Notes: generated by a model from the letters alone, not told the origin. Positions 1 to 8,175 are shown, numbered from the stretch's first letter. The stretch: 64,000 nucleotides of DNA from Actinomadura oligospora ATCC 43269 (GCF_000518265.1 NZ_JADG01000011.1:310001-374000); one strand, 5' to 3'. Numbers and translations are program-made.

Positions 1-887
1 GCGTCGTGTACCAGAAGGACGACAGCACCTGGTGCTGGGGCCAGAACAAGTACGGCGAGCTGGGCGACGGGAAGCTGACGCCCGGGTCCGAGAAGCCCGT
101 CGAGGTCAAGGGCCTGCCCTCCCCGCCGGTGAAGTTCGCCACCGGGGTGTGGCACACCTGCGCCATCCTCAAGAACGGCTCCACCTGGTGCTGGGGGCAC
201 AACGAGGAGGGCGAGCTCGGCGTCGGCACCAAGCACCTGGGCTCCCCCAAGCCGGTCCAGGTGAAGGGCCTGCCCTCGACGCCCGTCCAGATGGAGGCCG
301 GGAACTTCCACACCTGCGCGGTGGAGAACGACGGTTCGACGTGGTGCTGGGGCGAGAACAAGTACGGGCAGCTCGGCACCGGCACCGCCAAGATCGTGAC
401 CAAGCCCCAGCCCGTCAACGGGCTGCCCGGCATCCCCACCCGCATCATCACGGGCGGCTACCACACCTGCGCGACCTTCGCCGACGGCACCGTGTGGTGC
501 TGGGGCCAGAACAACTTCGGCCAGGTGGGCGACGGGACGAACAAGAACGCGTCCAAGCCCGTCCAGGTGAAGGGGCTCCGGCCCAACCCCACGCTCGTCG
601 TCGGCGGGGGCCTGCACACCTGCGCGGCCTACTCCGACGGCGCGATGAGCTGCTGGGGCCTGAACGCCACCGGCCAGCTGGGCAACGCCTCGGTCAAGCC
701 CGTCGCGATGACGCCGGTCCCGGTGGGCGTGACCGCCAAGGCCCCGGCCGCCGCGCCCGCCGCCGCCAGCAGCAAGGACGACTCGGGCGGCTCCTCGACC
801 GCCGCCGAGGTGACCGGGGTCGGCCTGGCCGTCCTGGCCGTCGCGGGGTTCGTCGCCTTCCTGGTGACGCGCCGCCGCCGCACCTGA
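1..887 (+). CDS. RCC1-repeat surface protein, 3' part of gene
   Basis: The reading frame is open from the window edge, so the true start lies upstream. The visible product has about five RCC1-type repeats, each built around an HTCA segment, then a GSTWCWG segment and a GELG/GQLG turn. Each repeat therefore carries a pair of cysteines that could form a disulfide, which fits an extracellular fold. An Ala/Ser-rich linker follows the repeats (visible residues about 245-265). The C-terminus is one hydrophobic helix followed by RRRR, a membrane anchor. RCC1 repeats form beta-propellers that bind proteins, but the partner here cannot be inferred. There is no LPxTG motif. A perfect hairpin about 40 nt downstream ends the unit. 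Confidence 0.85.
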   Translation, partial: VVYQKDDSTWCWGQNKYGELGDGKLTPGSEKPVEVKGLPSPPVKFATGVWHTCAILKNGSTWCWGHNEEGELGVGTKHLGSPKPVQVKGLPSTPVQMEAGNFHTCAVENDGSTWCWGENKYGQLGTGTAKIVTKPQPVNGLPGIPTRIITGGYHTCATFADGTVWCWGQNNFGQVGDGTNKNASKPVQVKGLRPNPTLVVGGGLHTCAAYSDGAMSCWGLNATGQLGNASVKPVAMTPVPVGVTAKAPAAAPAAASSKDDSGGSSTAAEVTGVGLAVLAVAGFVAFLVTRRRRT

Positions 888-927
888 CGACCCGCGCGCC
901 GGGGCGCGTCCAGACCCGGGCATGACC

Positions 928-957
928 GTGACGGCCCGCACCGCGGCGGGCCGTCAC
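928..957 (+). terminator. Hairpin terminator after RCC1 gene
   Basis: Perfect 12-bp inverted repeat (928-939 with 946-957) with a 6-nt loop, 40 nt after the stop codon. There is no T-run, which is usual for high-GC actinomycete terminators. Confidence 0.7.
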
Positions 958-962
958 GCCGT

Positions 963-1014
963 GTCCCCTCGCCGCGTCCCCTCGCCGTGTCCCCTCGCCG
1001 TGTCCCCTCGACCC
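963..1014. repeat. Four tandem copies of a 13-bp unit
   Basis: The unit GTCCCCTCGCCGY occurs at 963, 976, 989 and 1002; the last copy is degenerate. It lies between the terminator and the ribosome binding site of the next gene, so it sits in that gene's promoter or leader. It probably arose by slippage; no function is evident. Confidence 0.75.
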
Positions 1015-1085
1015 GGGGCTCCGCGGGCGCCTACGCTCGGCGCGGCTACCCGCCGAGTCGTCCGTCCAAGGAAAGGATTCCCGGA

Positions 1086-1832
1086 ATGCCCGACGAGCCG
1101 ACCGCCGACCAGTTCGTGGCGAAGTTCCTGACCCTCGTCCCGGAGGAGAACCGCGCGCTCGCCGAGCGCAACGCGCTGGTGCGCCGGGACGAGGGCGACG
1201 AGGACATCTGGGCCGGGGCCCGGATGGGGAAGATGTTCGCCCTGGCGAAGGAGTTCGTCGACCTGCCCCCGGCGGAGATCGAGCGGCTGCTGGAGAGCAC
1301 CGTGCACGACCTGCGGATCGGCGCGGTCAGCGTCATGGGCCACCAGGCCGTCCGCAAGCGCACCACCGACGAGCGGCGCCGGGAGCTGTACGAGCTCTAC
1401 CTGCGGCGCACCGACCGGATCAACGACTGGGGCCTGGTCGACGTCAGCGCCCACAAGGTGGTCGGCGGGTACCTGGTCGACCGTCCCCGCGACGTGCTGT
1501 ACGAACTGGCCCGTTCCCCCCACTTCTACGAGCGGCGCATCGCCATGTTCGCCACGATCCCGTTCATCGCGCGCGGCGACCTGGACGACACCTACCGGAT
1601 CGCCGAGATCCTCGTCCACGACGACGAGCACTTCGTCAACACCGTGGTCGGCAGCACCCTGCGGGAGGCGGGGAAGCGCGACCGCGCCCGGCTGGTCGAG
1701 TTCCTGGAGCGGCACGCGGAGACCATGCCGCGCGTCACGCTGCGCTTCGCCATCGAGCACATGGACGCCGCGCAGCGCAAGGACCTCATGGGCCGGGCCA
1801 AGCTCGCGAAGCAGCGGAAGGCCGCCACCTGA
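1086..1832 (+). CDS. AlkD-like DNA alkylation repair protein (HEAT-like repeats)
   Basis: 248 residues. The all-helical sequence has the HEAT-like repeat pattern of the AlkD/AlkC DNA glycosylase family (DNA_alkylation), which remove bulky or charged alkyl bases. Family hallmarks include the helix around RRIAMFATIPFI, an SxHKVVGGYL segment and a C-terminal Arg/Lys-rich tail. I chose the ATG at 1086 because AAGGAAAGGA lies just upstream; an in-frame GTG further upstream would run through the tandem repeat. The gene ends 12 nt from the convergent TetR gene. Its position some 5 kb from a cluster whose product class can damage DNA is suggestive only. Confidence 0.8.
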   Translation: MPDEPTADQFVAKFLTLVPEENRALAERNALVRRDEGDEDIWAGARMGKMFALAKEFVDLPPAEIERLLESTVHDLRIGAVSVMGHQAVRKRTTDERRRELYELYLRRTDRINDWGLVDVSAHKVVGGYLVDRPRDVLYELARSPHFYERRIAMFATIPFIARGDLDDTYRIAEILVHDDEHFVNTVVGSTLREAGKRDRARLVEFLERHAETMPRVTLRFAIEHMDAAQRKDLMGRAKLAKQRKAAT

Positions 1833-1844
1833 CGTCCCCGGCGC

Positions 1845-2516
1845 TCACGGCACCCTGAGGGGCTCCTCCACCTCCCGGGCGAACCGCTCGCGGGAGACGC
1901 GCACGGACCTCTCGGCGGCCTCCCGGTCGTCCCCGGCGCTGATCATCAGCCCGGTGAGCTGGGTCTCGAAGCACTGGTCGGCGTCGTACGGCTCGACGAG
2001 GTAGCCGCCGAGCTCGAGGGCGACCATGCCGTGCACGGCGATCCACATCTGGTTCGCCACCAGCATGGGGTCGTCGTCCTGGAAGCGTCCGGCGCCGATG
2101 CAGCGCTCGGCGCACCGGGCGACGCCCGCCAGGGTGTAGCGGCCGTGCTGCCGGTCGTTCTCCGACAGCGAGAAGCTGGCCAGGGAGGACGCGCCGAACA
2201 TCACGGCGTACAGGTGCGGGTTCTCGAGCCCGTTGTGCCGGTAGGCGCGGCCCAGCAGGGCCGTGTCGGCGACCGGGTCGCCGGTGTCGGCGACCCGGCC
2301 CAGGCAGTCCTTCAGCCGGGTGAAGCCGACGTGGACCATCTCCCGCACCAGCCCGCTCATCCCGCCGAAGTGGGTGTAGACCGCCATGGTCGAGCAGCCG
2401 ACCTCGGACGCGACGCGGCGCGCGGACAGCGCCTTGGGGCCCTCCTCCGCCAGCAGCCGCGCGCCGACGTCGACCAGCGCGGGGCGGACGCTGGGGTCGG
2501 CGCGGCGTGGGCTCAC
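1845..2516 (-). CDS. TetR-family transcriptional regulator, WHG-type C-terminal domain
   Basis: The N-terminal helix-turn-helix is seen in SARRVASEVGCSTMAVYTHF, the classic TetR recognition region. The C-terminal part has the WHG-like signature (MWIAVHGMVALELGGYL) common in actinobacterial TetR proteins. I picked the GTG at 2516, which starts 223 residues. An in-frame ATG at 2594 would add 26 residues encoded by an AT-rich stretch (about 2535-2600) that looks more like promoter than coding DNA. The gene lies downstream of the molybdopterin oxidoreductase on the same strand, separated by a strong terminator, so it probably has its own promoter. The ligand is unknown. Confidence 0.85.
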   Translation of the reverse strand: MSPRRADPSVRPALVDVGARLLAEEGPKALSARRVASEVGCSTMAVYTHFGGMSGLVREMVHVGFTRLKDCLGRVADTGDPVADTALLGRAYRHNGLENPHLYAVMFGASSLASFSLSENDRQHGRYTLAGVARCAERCIGAGRFQDDDPMLVANQMWIAVHGMVALELGGYLVEPYDADQCFETQLTGLMISAGDDREAAERSVRVSRERFAREVEEPLRVP

Positions 2517-2534
2517 GATCCGGTCCGGCGGACA

Positions 2535-2600
2535 GCGCTCCGGCAATTCATGACAAATACTCCCAAACGCCACATAAGGGATGATTCGTCTCATACGCTA
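2535..2600 (-). promoter_or_regulatory. AT-rich promoter/operator region of the TetR gene
   Basis: This stretch is visibly less GC-rich than its surroundings. It contains an imperfect 14-bp dyad with arms ATGA and TCAT (2580-2593), a plausible autoregulatory operator. The exact -35 and -10 are not clear. Confidence 0.35.
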
Positions 2601-2673
2601 GCCAGCCAGGCCGTGACTCCCCGCTCCCAGATTGCGGTTTCCGGCCCGCCGCCCGGGCCCGCCGCCCCGGCCA

Positions 2674-2720
2674 CCGGATCCGCCCGTCCCGGCCCGGTCG
2701 GCCGGGACGGGCGGATCCGG
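2674..2720 (-). terminator. Strong hairpin terminator of the molybdopterin oxidoreductase
   Basis: Perfect 19-bp inverted repeat (2674-2692 with 2702-2720) and a 9-nt loop, starting 5 nt past the stop codon of the upstream gene. Confidence 0.85.
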
Positions 2721-2725
2721 GCGCG

Positions 2726-4900
2726 TCAGCCCTCGGCCGGGACGACCGTGACCGGCACCCCGTTGAAGACCGCGTTGCCGGACAGGCGGTCGAGCACCGC
2801 CGCGTCCGTCAGGGCGTTGGCGTTGGCCCCGGCGTTCTCGGCCGCGACCTTCTGGGCCGAGCCCTCGTGCCCCCAGCCGTGCGGCAGGCTCACCACGCCC
2901 GGCATGATCGCGTCGGTGGGCTCCACCGGGACCACGACCTCGCCGACGGCCGACCGCACCCGGGCCCGCTCACCGAGCCCGAGCCGCTCGACGTCGGCCG
3001 GGTGGACGTGCAGCGTGCACCGGTTGCTGCCGCCCACCAGGGACGGGACGTTGTGCAGCCAGCTGTTGTTGGAGCGCAGCTGCCGCCGTCCGATGAGCAG
3101 GGTGTCGGGACGCGGCCCGTCCAGCAGGCCGCGCAGCCGCCCGACCTCCTCGGCGAGCTCGGCGGGCGCCAGGCGGACCCGTCCGTCGTCGGTGCAGACG
3201 ATCTCCTCGAGCCGCGGTTCGAGGGCGCCGAGGTCGATGCCGTGCGGGTTGGCGCGCAGGTCGGCCAGGGACAGCCCGTACGGGCCGAGCCGGAGCAGCG
3301 CGTCCAGCATCAGCTCCGGCCCGCTGTCGCCCTCCAGCTTCGCCCGCGCCGTCGCCACGTCGAGCCCCTCGAACGGCGACCCGGGGATCTGGACGCCCGC
3401 GCCCAGCAGTCCCGCCAGGAGCTGCTCGTCGAACGCGCGCGGGTCGGCCTGCGCGCCCTGGCCGGACGCGATCAGCGCCAGCTTGGCCAGGATGTCGGCC
3501 TCGGAGAGCTGGTCCGGCTCCAGCGGCAGGACGGCCGGGGAGAACCGGGTGTAGTTGCGCACGGTGACCATGAGCAGCAGCAGGTCGTAGTGCGGCATCT
3601 GGAGCATCCGCGGCGGCGGGAGGATGACGTCGGCGAGCCGCGTCGTCTCGTTCAGGTACGGGTCGACGCAGACCATGAAGTCCAGGTCGTCCAGCGCGCG
3701 GCCGAGCCGGGGCCCGTCCGGCGCCGAGAGCACCAGGTTGCCCGCGACCGTCACCAGCGCCCGGACCTGCCCCTCCCCGGGCGTCTCGATCTCGTCGGCG
3801 AGCGTCCCGACCGGGAACTCGCCGAGCACCTCCGGCAGCCCGCGGACCCGGCTGCGCCAGCGCCCGTACTCGAACGGCTTGGGCCCCCACGGGACCTCCA
3901 GCGTCGCCGGCCTGGTGAACATCACCCCGCCGGGACGGTCGAGGTTGCCGGTCAGCACGTTGACGACGTCCACGAGCCACTGCGTCACGGTGCCGAAGTC
4001 GGACGTGCACGTGCCGACCCGGGTGTACACGGCGGCGCTCTCGGCCGTGGCGAGCTGCCAGGCCAGCCGGACGATGTCCTCGACCGGGATCCCGCACACC
4101 GGCGACACCGCCTCCGGCGAGAAGGCGGACGCCATCTCCCGCAGCTCCGCCAGGCCGGACACGTCGCACCGGATGGAGGTCAGGTCCTCCTCCAGCAGCG
4201 TGTGGACGATGGCGAACAGCAGGTAGGCGTCCGTGCTCGGCCGGATGAAGTGGTGCTCGTCGGCGACGCGGGCGGTGCGGGTGCGCCGGGGGTCGACCAC
4301 CACGAGCCTGCCGCCGCGCTCGCGCAGCGCCCGCAGGCGGCCGGGGAAGTCGGGCGCCGCGCACAGCGACCCGTGCGACTCGGCGGGGTTGGCGCCGATG
4401 ACGAGGAGCATGTCGGTGCGGTCCAGGTCCGGCACCGAGATCGCGAGCGAGTTGCCGAACATCAGGCCGACCGCGACGTGCTTCGGGATCTGGTCGATGC
4501 TGCTCGCGCTGTAGAGGTTGGTGGTGCCGAGGGCCTCGGCCAGCGGGCCCCGGTAGAAGATCCCGCCCATGGTGTGGAAGGTGGGGTTGCCGAAGTACGC
4601 GGCGACCGCGTCCCGGCCGTGGCGCTCGATCACGCCCGTCAGGCCGCGCTCGACGGCCTGGAACGCCTCGTCCCAGCTCACCTCGCGCCACTCGTCGCCG
4701 GTGCGGACCATGGGGTTCCGCAGCCGGTCCGGGTCCTCGTCCAGCTTCCCGAGGCTGGCGCCCTTGGGGCACACGTAGCCGCCGGAGAACGGATCGTCGG
4801 CGTCCCCCCTCACCGACAGCACCCGGCCGCCGTCGTCGAGGGTCATGCTCAGTCCGCAGACCGCGTCGCAGATGGGACAGGTACGGAGGGCTTCTCTCAT
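2726..4900 (-). CDS. Molybdopterin-dependent oxidoreductase (formate dehydrogenase/BisC-like)
   Basis: 724 residues. The N-terminus carries a 4Fe-4S motif with cysteines at 8, 11, 15 and 44 (CPICDAVC and YVCPKGA). The molybdopterin oxidoreductase domain follows, with GANPAESHG and VVDPRRT, and then the molybdopterin dinucleotide-binding domain (IGRRQLRSNNSWLHNVPSL, LPHGWGH). The place where formate dehydrogenases carry Cys or Sec appears to read SSIDQIP, so classical formate dehydrogenase activity is doubtful. Single-subunit actinobacterial enzymes of this type are poorly characterised. The ATG at 4900 has GGGAG 5 nt upstream. No electron-transfer partner or cofactor-insertion gene is adjacent; the TetR gene downstream could regulate it. 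Confidence 0.85.
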   Translation of the reverse strand: MREALRTCPICDAVCGLSMTLDDGGRVLSVRGDADDPFSGGYVCPKGASLGKLDEDPDRLRNPMVRTGDEWREVSWDEAFQAVERGLTGVIERHGRDAVAAYFGNPTFHTMGGIFYRGPLAEALGTTNLYSASSIDQIPKHVAVGLMFGNSLAISVPDLDRTDMLLVIGANPAESHGSLCAAPDFPGRLRALRERGGRLVVVDPRRTRTARVADEHHFIRPSTDAYLLFAIVHTLLEEDLTSIRCDVSGLAELREMASAFSPEAVSPVCGIPVEDIVRLAWQLATAESAAVYTRVGTCTSDFGTVTQWLVDVVNVLTGNLDRPGGVMFTRPATLEVPWGPKPFEYGRWRSRVRGLPEVLGEFPVGTLADEIETPGEGQVRALVTVAGNLVLSAPDGPRLGRALDDLDFMVCVDPYLNETTRLADVILPPPRMLQMPHYDLLLLMVTVRNYTRFSPAVLPLEPDQLSEADILAKLALIASGQGAQADPRAFDEQLLAGLLGAGVQIPGSPFEGLDVATARAKLEGDSGPELMLDALLRLGPYGLSLADLRANPHGIDLGALEPRLEEIVCTDDGRVRLAPAELAEEVGRLRGLLDGPRPDTLLIGRRQLRSNNSWLHNVPSLVGGSNRCTLHVHPADVERLGLGERARVRSAVGEVVVPVEPTDAIMPGVVSLPHGWGHEGSAQKVAAENAGANANALTDAAVLDRLSGNAVFNGVPVTVVPAEG

Positions 4901-5045
4901 CGGCGCTCCCGGAGCTCGACGGACCTGGCGCGCCGCGCGCGCACCCATGCGCCCAGCCTCGCGACGCGTCCGATGCCCGGCATCCTCCGGAATGCGCTCC
5001 GGACCGGCCCGCGGCCGGCTCCGCCACCGGCCCCGGGACGTCCGA

Positions 5046-5078
5046 GGGCGGCCGGTCGCGGGGAACGGCCGGCCGCCC
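5046..5078 (-). terminator. Hairpin terminator after the secreted hydrolase
   Basis: 10-bp perfect stem (5046-5055 with 5069-5078) and a 13-nt loop, 20 nt downstream of the hydrolase stop. Confidence 0.65.
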
Positions 5079-5097
5079 GGGGATGCGTCCGCGAGGG

Positions 5098-6126
5098 TCA
5101 GGACACGCAGTTCGCCAGGTCGGACGAGGGGGCCGGGACGCCGGCGGGGCCGAAGAACAGGCCGGCGCACTGCTTGAGGAAGGTCGGGTTCTCCTCGGGG
5201 ATCCAGTGACCGCTGTCAGGGGCGACGACGGTCCGGACGTCCGACGCGACGTTGGCGAAGGACTGGCCGACCGCCGGGCCGAAGACGTCCGACGCGCCCA
5301 TCGCCATGACCGGGATCGTCAGCTTCTGCTCGGCGAGCCGCTTGTTGTCGGCGGCGTTGGTCGGGTAGGCGCGGTAGTAGTCGAAGCCCGCGCTGCGGTG
5401 GGCGGCGTCGGAGTAGGCGTCGATGTAGGTGGACTGGGCGATCGAGTTGGGGTACTTGGCCGAGCTGAACAGCCACCCCAGGTAGGTCGCGACGTGCGCC
5501 CGGTCGTTGATGAGCTGCTCGGGCACCGGGTTGCCGGTCATGTTGAACATGAAGTGCCAGCTCAGGCCGTAGGCGCCCTCCAGGCCGAACCCGTTGAGCG
5601 GGGCCTCGAGGACGGCCATCCGGGACACCTCGCCGGGGAAGTTCCGCGCGTACGGGTAGGCGACCAGCGAGCCGACGTCGTGGGCGAGGATGGCGACGCT
5701 CTGGTACCCGAGCCCGGTCACGCCCTGGTGGACCTTCGACGCGACGCTGATCGTGTCGTACTTCCCGTCGGTGGAGACGGCGGAGCCGCCGAGACCCGGC
5801 AGGTCGAACGCGATCACCGTGTGCGTCTTCGCCAGCTCGGGCATGACCGAGTGCCATTCGTACCAGGTGTTCGGCCAGCCGTGCAGGAGCACCAGGGCGG
5901 GCCCGCTGCCGCCCCTCACATAGTGCAGGGACCCGCCGTCGACTTTGACGAATCCCTCGCGGAAGCCGGTCAGGCCCGAAAGGGCACTCGACGGCGTGGG
6001 CGCCGCGCCCGCCGTGACGGTCGAACCGATGAGCAGGGCCGCGACGGCGACAAACGCGCCGACGGCAATGCGGAGCCTGCGGGCGCCCGCGAGCACCCTC
6101 GAACCGAGATTTCGCTGGGAATACAT
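5098..6126 (-). CDS. Secreted alpha/beta hydrolase, epoxide-hydrolase/dehalogenase-like
   Basis: 342 residues with a long Sec signal peptide (Arg-rich n-region, hydrophobic 20-35, likely cleavage near AGA/A at 41-42). The mature part has the epoxide hydrolase set: oxyanion motif HGWP (82-85), nucleophile Asp150 in AHDVGS, acid Asp280 and catalytic His307 in DSGHW. A cap region with FDYYRAY could supply the Tyr proton donors. An Asp nucleophile also fits haloalkane or haloacetate dehalogenases. Two late cysteines (320, 340) may form a disulfide outside the cell. It borders the polyketide locus; enediyne clusters often encode epoxide hydrolases, but those are cytoplasmic, so the link is only a possibility. 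Confidence 0.8.
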   Translation of the reverse strand: MYSQRNLGSRVLAGARRLRIAVGAFVAVAALLIGSTVTAGAAPTPSSALSGLTGFREGFVKVDGGSLHYVRGGSGPALVLLHGWPNTWYEWHSVMPELAKTHTVIAFDLPGLGGSAVSTDGKYDTISVASKVHQGVTGLGYQSVAILAHDVGSLVAYPYARNFPGEVSRMAVLEAPLNGFGLEGAYGLSWHFMFNMTGNPVPEQLINDRAHVATYLGWLFSSAKYPNSIAQSTYIDAYSDAAHRSAGFDYYRAYPTNAADNKRLAEQKLTIPVMAMGASDVFGPAVGQSFANVASDVRTVVAPDSGHWIPEENPTFLKQCAGLFFGPAGVPAPSSDLANCVS

Positions 6127-6280
6127 GCCAAGCTCCCTCTCACAGACGGGGAAACGTGGTACCGAGATCCGGCGACAATGCGCCAGATATTACGTCGGCG
6201 GCGGGCGAAGCGCATTAGGTGCGACGCGCGGATTTTCGACACTTCCGCGCCGCGGCGCGCGCCGTCCGGCCGGGGAAGTC

Positions 6281-6308
6281 CGCGCGGGCCCGCCGGCGGG
6301 CCCGCGCG
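6281..6308. repeat. 28-bp perfect palindrome
   Basis: Bases 6281-6294 are the exact reverse complement of 6295-6308, with no spacer. It consists almost only of G and C. It could be a cruciform, a protein site or a transcript hairpin in the hydrolase leader. Confidence 0.6.
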
Positions 6309-6349
6309 CGCGGCGCCCCGGGTCCCCCTCGCGACGATGTCGATCATGT

Positions 6350-6363
6350 TGGGAGCGCTCTCG
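6350..6363. promoter_or_regulatory. LacI-family (CebR-box-like) operator candidate
   Basis: The sequence TGGGAGCGCTCTCG matches 12 of 14 positions of the palindrome bound by CebR of Streptomyces (TGGGAGCGCTCCCA). It lies 224 bp upstream of the hydrolase start. The match is seen directly; occupancy by a LacI-family protein is inferred. Confidence 0.4.
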
Positions 6364-6531
6364 CCTGCGCGCCGCGGGACCGGCGCCCCGCCGGGCCGTC
6401 CCGGGCCGATCCGGCCCCCCGTCATCGAACCGGCGTGTCGGCGGTTTTATCCGCCCGCCACATGGATAAGAAAGACTGAATGGCCCTCATTGCGGCGGCC
6501 GGACCAAACCTCTGGACCTCACCCGGACGGC

Positions 6532-6547
6532 GGTGATCCATATCACA
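6532..6547. promoter_or_regulatory. CRP-like site
   Basis: GGTGA-N6-TCACA matches 9 of 10 positions of the CRP/GlxR consensus TGTGA-N6-TCACA. It lies about 190 bp upstream of the likely promoter of the ParB-like regulator. Confidence 0.45.
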
Positions 6548-6734
6548 CGCCACGCCATTGTCAAAACTCAGCGCCATTGTTCTGGACTCGGAGCCCTGCT
6601 ACCCAGCGTCACTTTCCCTGCCATTTCCGCGATGCCCCTGCACGCCATCTGCGGGAATGCCGGACGATTCGAAAAGACCAACCGATCGGTAACTCTCACT
6701 TTCTGTGACAGGGACCGGGATGTGGGACGCAGGG

Positions 6735-6764
6735 TTGCGCAAAAGCGACGAATCGGTTTGTAAT
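6735..6764 (+). promoter_or_regulatory. Putative promoter of the ParB-like regulator
   Basis: TTGCGC at 6735-6740 and TGTAAT at 6759-6764 are separated by 18 nt, a reasonable housekeeping-sigma promoter. Transcription would begin near 6771, just before the palindrome at 6778. Confidence 0.4.
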
Positions 6765-6777
6765 GGCGTGCACCCCC

Positions 6778-6817
6778 CACTCGGGACAACGGCCGTTGTC
6801 CGAGTGCGGCGACTCGG
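6778..6817 (+). promoter_or_regulatory. Operator or attenuator with three ACTCGG/CCGAGT elements
   Basis: An 18-bp perfect palindrome (6784-6801) is flanked by CACTC and GAGTG, giving 13-bp arms with one extra G at 6783. The right arm CCGAGT (6800-6805) can instead pair with ACTCGG at 6812-6817 across a 6-nt loop. It lies 35 nt upstream of the start codon. This could be an autoregulatory operator, or a leader RNA with two exclusive hairpins. Confidence 0.55.
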
Positions 6818-6851
6818 GGCATGTTCCGTTCCGGAAGCGTGGAGGAAATCC

Positions 6852-7973
6852 ATGGCACGCGGCACCGCGCGTTGGACCGAACCGAAGACGACCGAAACGC
6901 GTCCGGCCGATGTCTCCGCAGGCCCCGGCGAGAGCGAGGCCGTCCGCGTCCCGATCGCCTCGCTGCAGCCCGCCGACTCCCCGCGGCTGCGGGGGGTGGA
7001 CCACGAGCACGTGCTCCGCATGGCGGGCGTCGACGCGCCGCTGCCGCCGATCCTGGTGCACCGCCCGACGATGCGGGTGATCGACGGGATGCACCGGCTG
7101 CGCGCGGCGAAGCTGCGCGGCGACACCGAGATCGAGGCCTTCTTCTTCGACGGCAGCGCCGCCGAGGCGTTCGCCCGCGCGGTGGAGCTCAACATCGCGC
7201 ACGGCCTCCCGCTGACCCTCACCGAGCGGCGCGCCGCCGCCGCGCGCCTCCTGGCCGCCGAGCCGCAGGCGTCCGACCGGATGGTCGCGGCCCGGACCGG
7301 CCTGTCGGCCCGGACGGTCGCGGCGGTGCGGCGTTCGACCGCGCGCATCCCGCAGTCGAACACCCGGGTCGGCGCGGACGGCCGGGCGCGGCCGGTGAGC
7401 GGCGCCCTCGGACGGCGGCTGGCCGCGCAGATCATCAGTGACCGGCCGGAGGCGTCGCTGCGCGAGGTCGCCCGCACGGCGGGCATCTCGCTGTCCACCG
7501 CGCACGACGTCCGCAGGCGGCTGCGCGAGGGCCGGGACCCGGTGCCCGACGGCGGCGCGCCCCAGCCCGCCGAACCCGTCCGGGCGGGCGCGGGCTCCCG
7601 CCGGGGCGGGACCGCGCCGTCCGGCGGGCCGTCCGCCGCCGCGTCCACCGCGTCCGGCCCGTCCAGACCCGCCCCGCCTGATACCCCGTCCCGCCCGGCC
7701 AGATCCGCGGCGCCGGACGGCGCGGCCCAGCGGCCGGTCGGGCCCGCCCAGGTGCGGGAGGTCCTGCTCCGGCTGATGAAGGACCCGGCGCTGCGGCTGA
7801 CCGACCCCGGCCGCGAGCTGCTGCGCGTGCTCAACGCCCAGGCGCTCGCCGCCGACGACTGGACCGGCCTGGCCGAGGCCGTCCCGAGCCACGCCCGCGA
7901 GGCCGTCGCGGGCCTCGCCCGCCAGAGCGCCATGGCCTGGCAGCGCTTCGCCTCCGCCCTCGACGCGGACTGA
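6852..7973 (+). CDS. ParB/StrR-like DNA-binding regulator of the polyketide locus
   Basis: 373 residues. An N-terminal ParB-like domain (about 30-120) contains ILVHRPTMRVIDGMHRLRAA, related to the ParB GExR box. Two helix-turn-helix stretches follow (about 140-160 and 205-230, LREVARTAGISLSTAHDVRR). A Pro/Ala/Ser linker leads to a conserved C-terminal domain. Pathway regulators such as StrR and NovG share this ParB-domain-plus-HTH layout, so I read it as the cluster activator rather than a partition protein; no parA or parS is nearby. The ATG at 6852 has GGAGG 6 nt upstream. The gene is convergent with the P450, with a terminator between. Confidence 0.8.
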   Translation: MARGTARWTEPKTTETRPADVSAGPGESEAVRVPIASLQPADSPRLRGVDHEHVLRMAGVDAPLPPILVHRPTMRVIDGMHRLRAAKLRGDTEIEAFFFDGSAAEAFARAVELNIAHGLPLTLTERRAAAARLLAAEPQASDRMVAARTGLSARTVAAVRRSTARIPQSNTRVGADGRARPVSGALGRRLAAQIISDRPEASLREVARTAGISLSTAHDVRRRLREGRDPVPDGGAPQPAEPVRAGAGSRRGGTAPSGGPSAAASTASGPSRPAPPDTPSRPARSAAPDGAAQRPVGPAQVREVLLRLMKDPALRLTDPGRELLRVLNAQALAADDWTGLAEAVPSHAREAVAGLARQSAMAWQRFASALDAD

Positions 7974-8175
7974 CCCACCCCCCGCGGACCACCCGCCCCC
8001 CGCCCCGCACTCCCCACCCCGCGACGAGCCCGCCCCGCACACCCCCGCCCGCTCGCGCGCCCCCGCCCCAGGCGCGTCCCCACACCATGCGCGTCACCGC
8101 CCGATGCGCGTCACCACGCCACGCGCGTCCCCGCCCGCCTCGCCCGCGCCTCTGTGGCCCGCCTTGAACGGGCCG
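7974..8175. other. C-rich non-coding spacer
   Basis: A very C-rich stretch on the + strand with two direct copies of ATGCGCGTCACC (8087 and 8103). I see no gene or clear signal here apart from the terminator that follows. Confidence 0.5.

Larger units (their letters stand above)
6127..6851. promoter_or_regulatory. 725-bp divergent intergenic region before the ParB-like regulator
   Basis: I see no coding gene here. The half next to the hydrolase is GC-rich and contains a 28-bp palindrome and a LacI-type box. The half next to the regulator (about 6440-6765) is the most AT-rich stretch in this part of the window and contains a CRP-like site, a promoter and a large palindrome. These are listed separately. 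The region presumably drives both the hydrolase and the cluster regulator. Confidence 0.6.

Noticed and set aside
6599..8083. 494-codon minus-strand frame opposite the ParB-like gene
   Set aside because: It is Arg/Ala/Ser-rich without motifs, and the + strand carries a well-started gene with recognisable domains.
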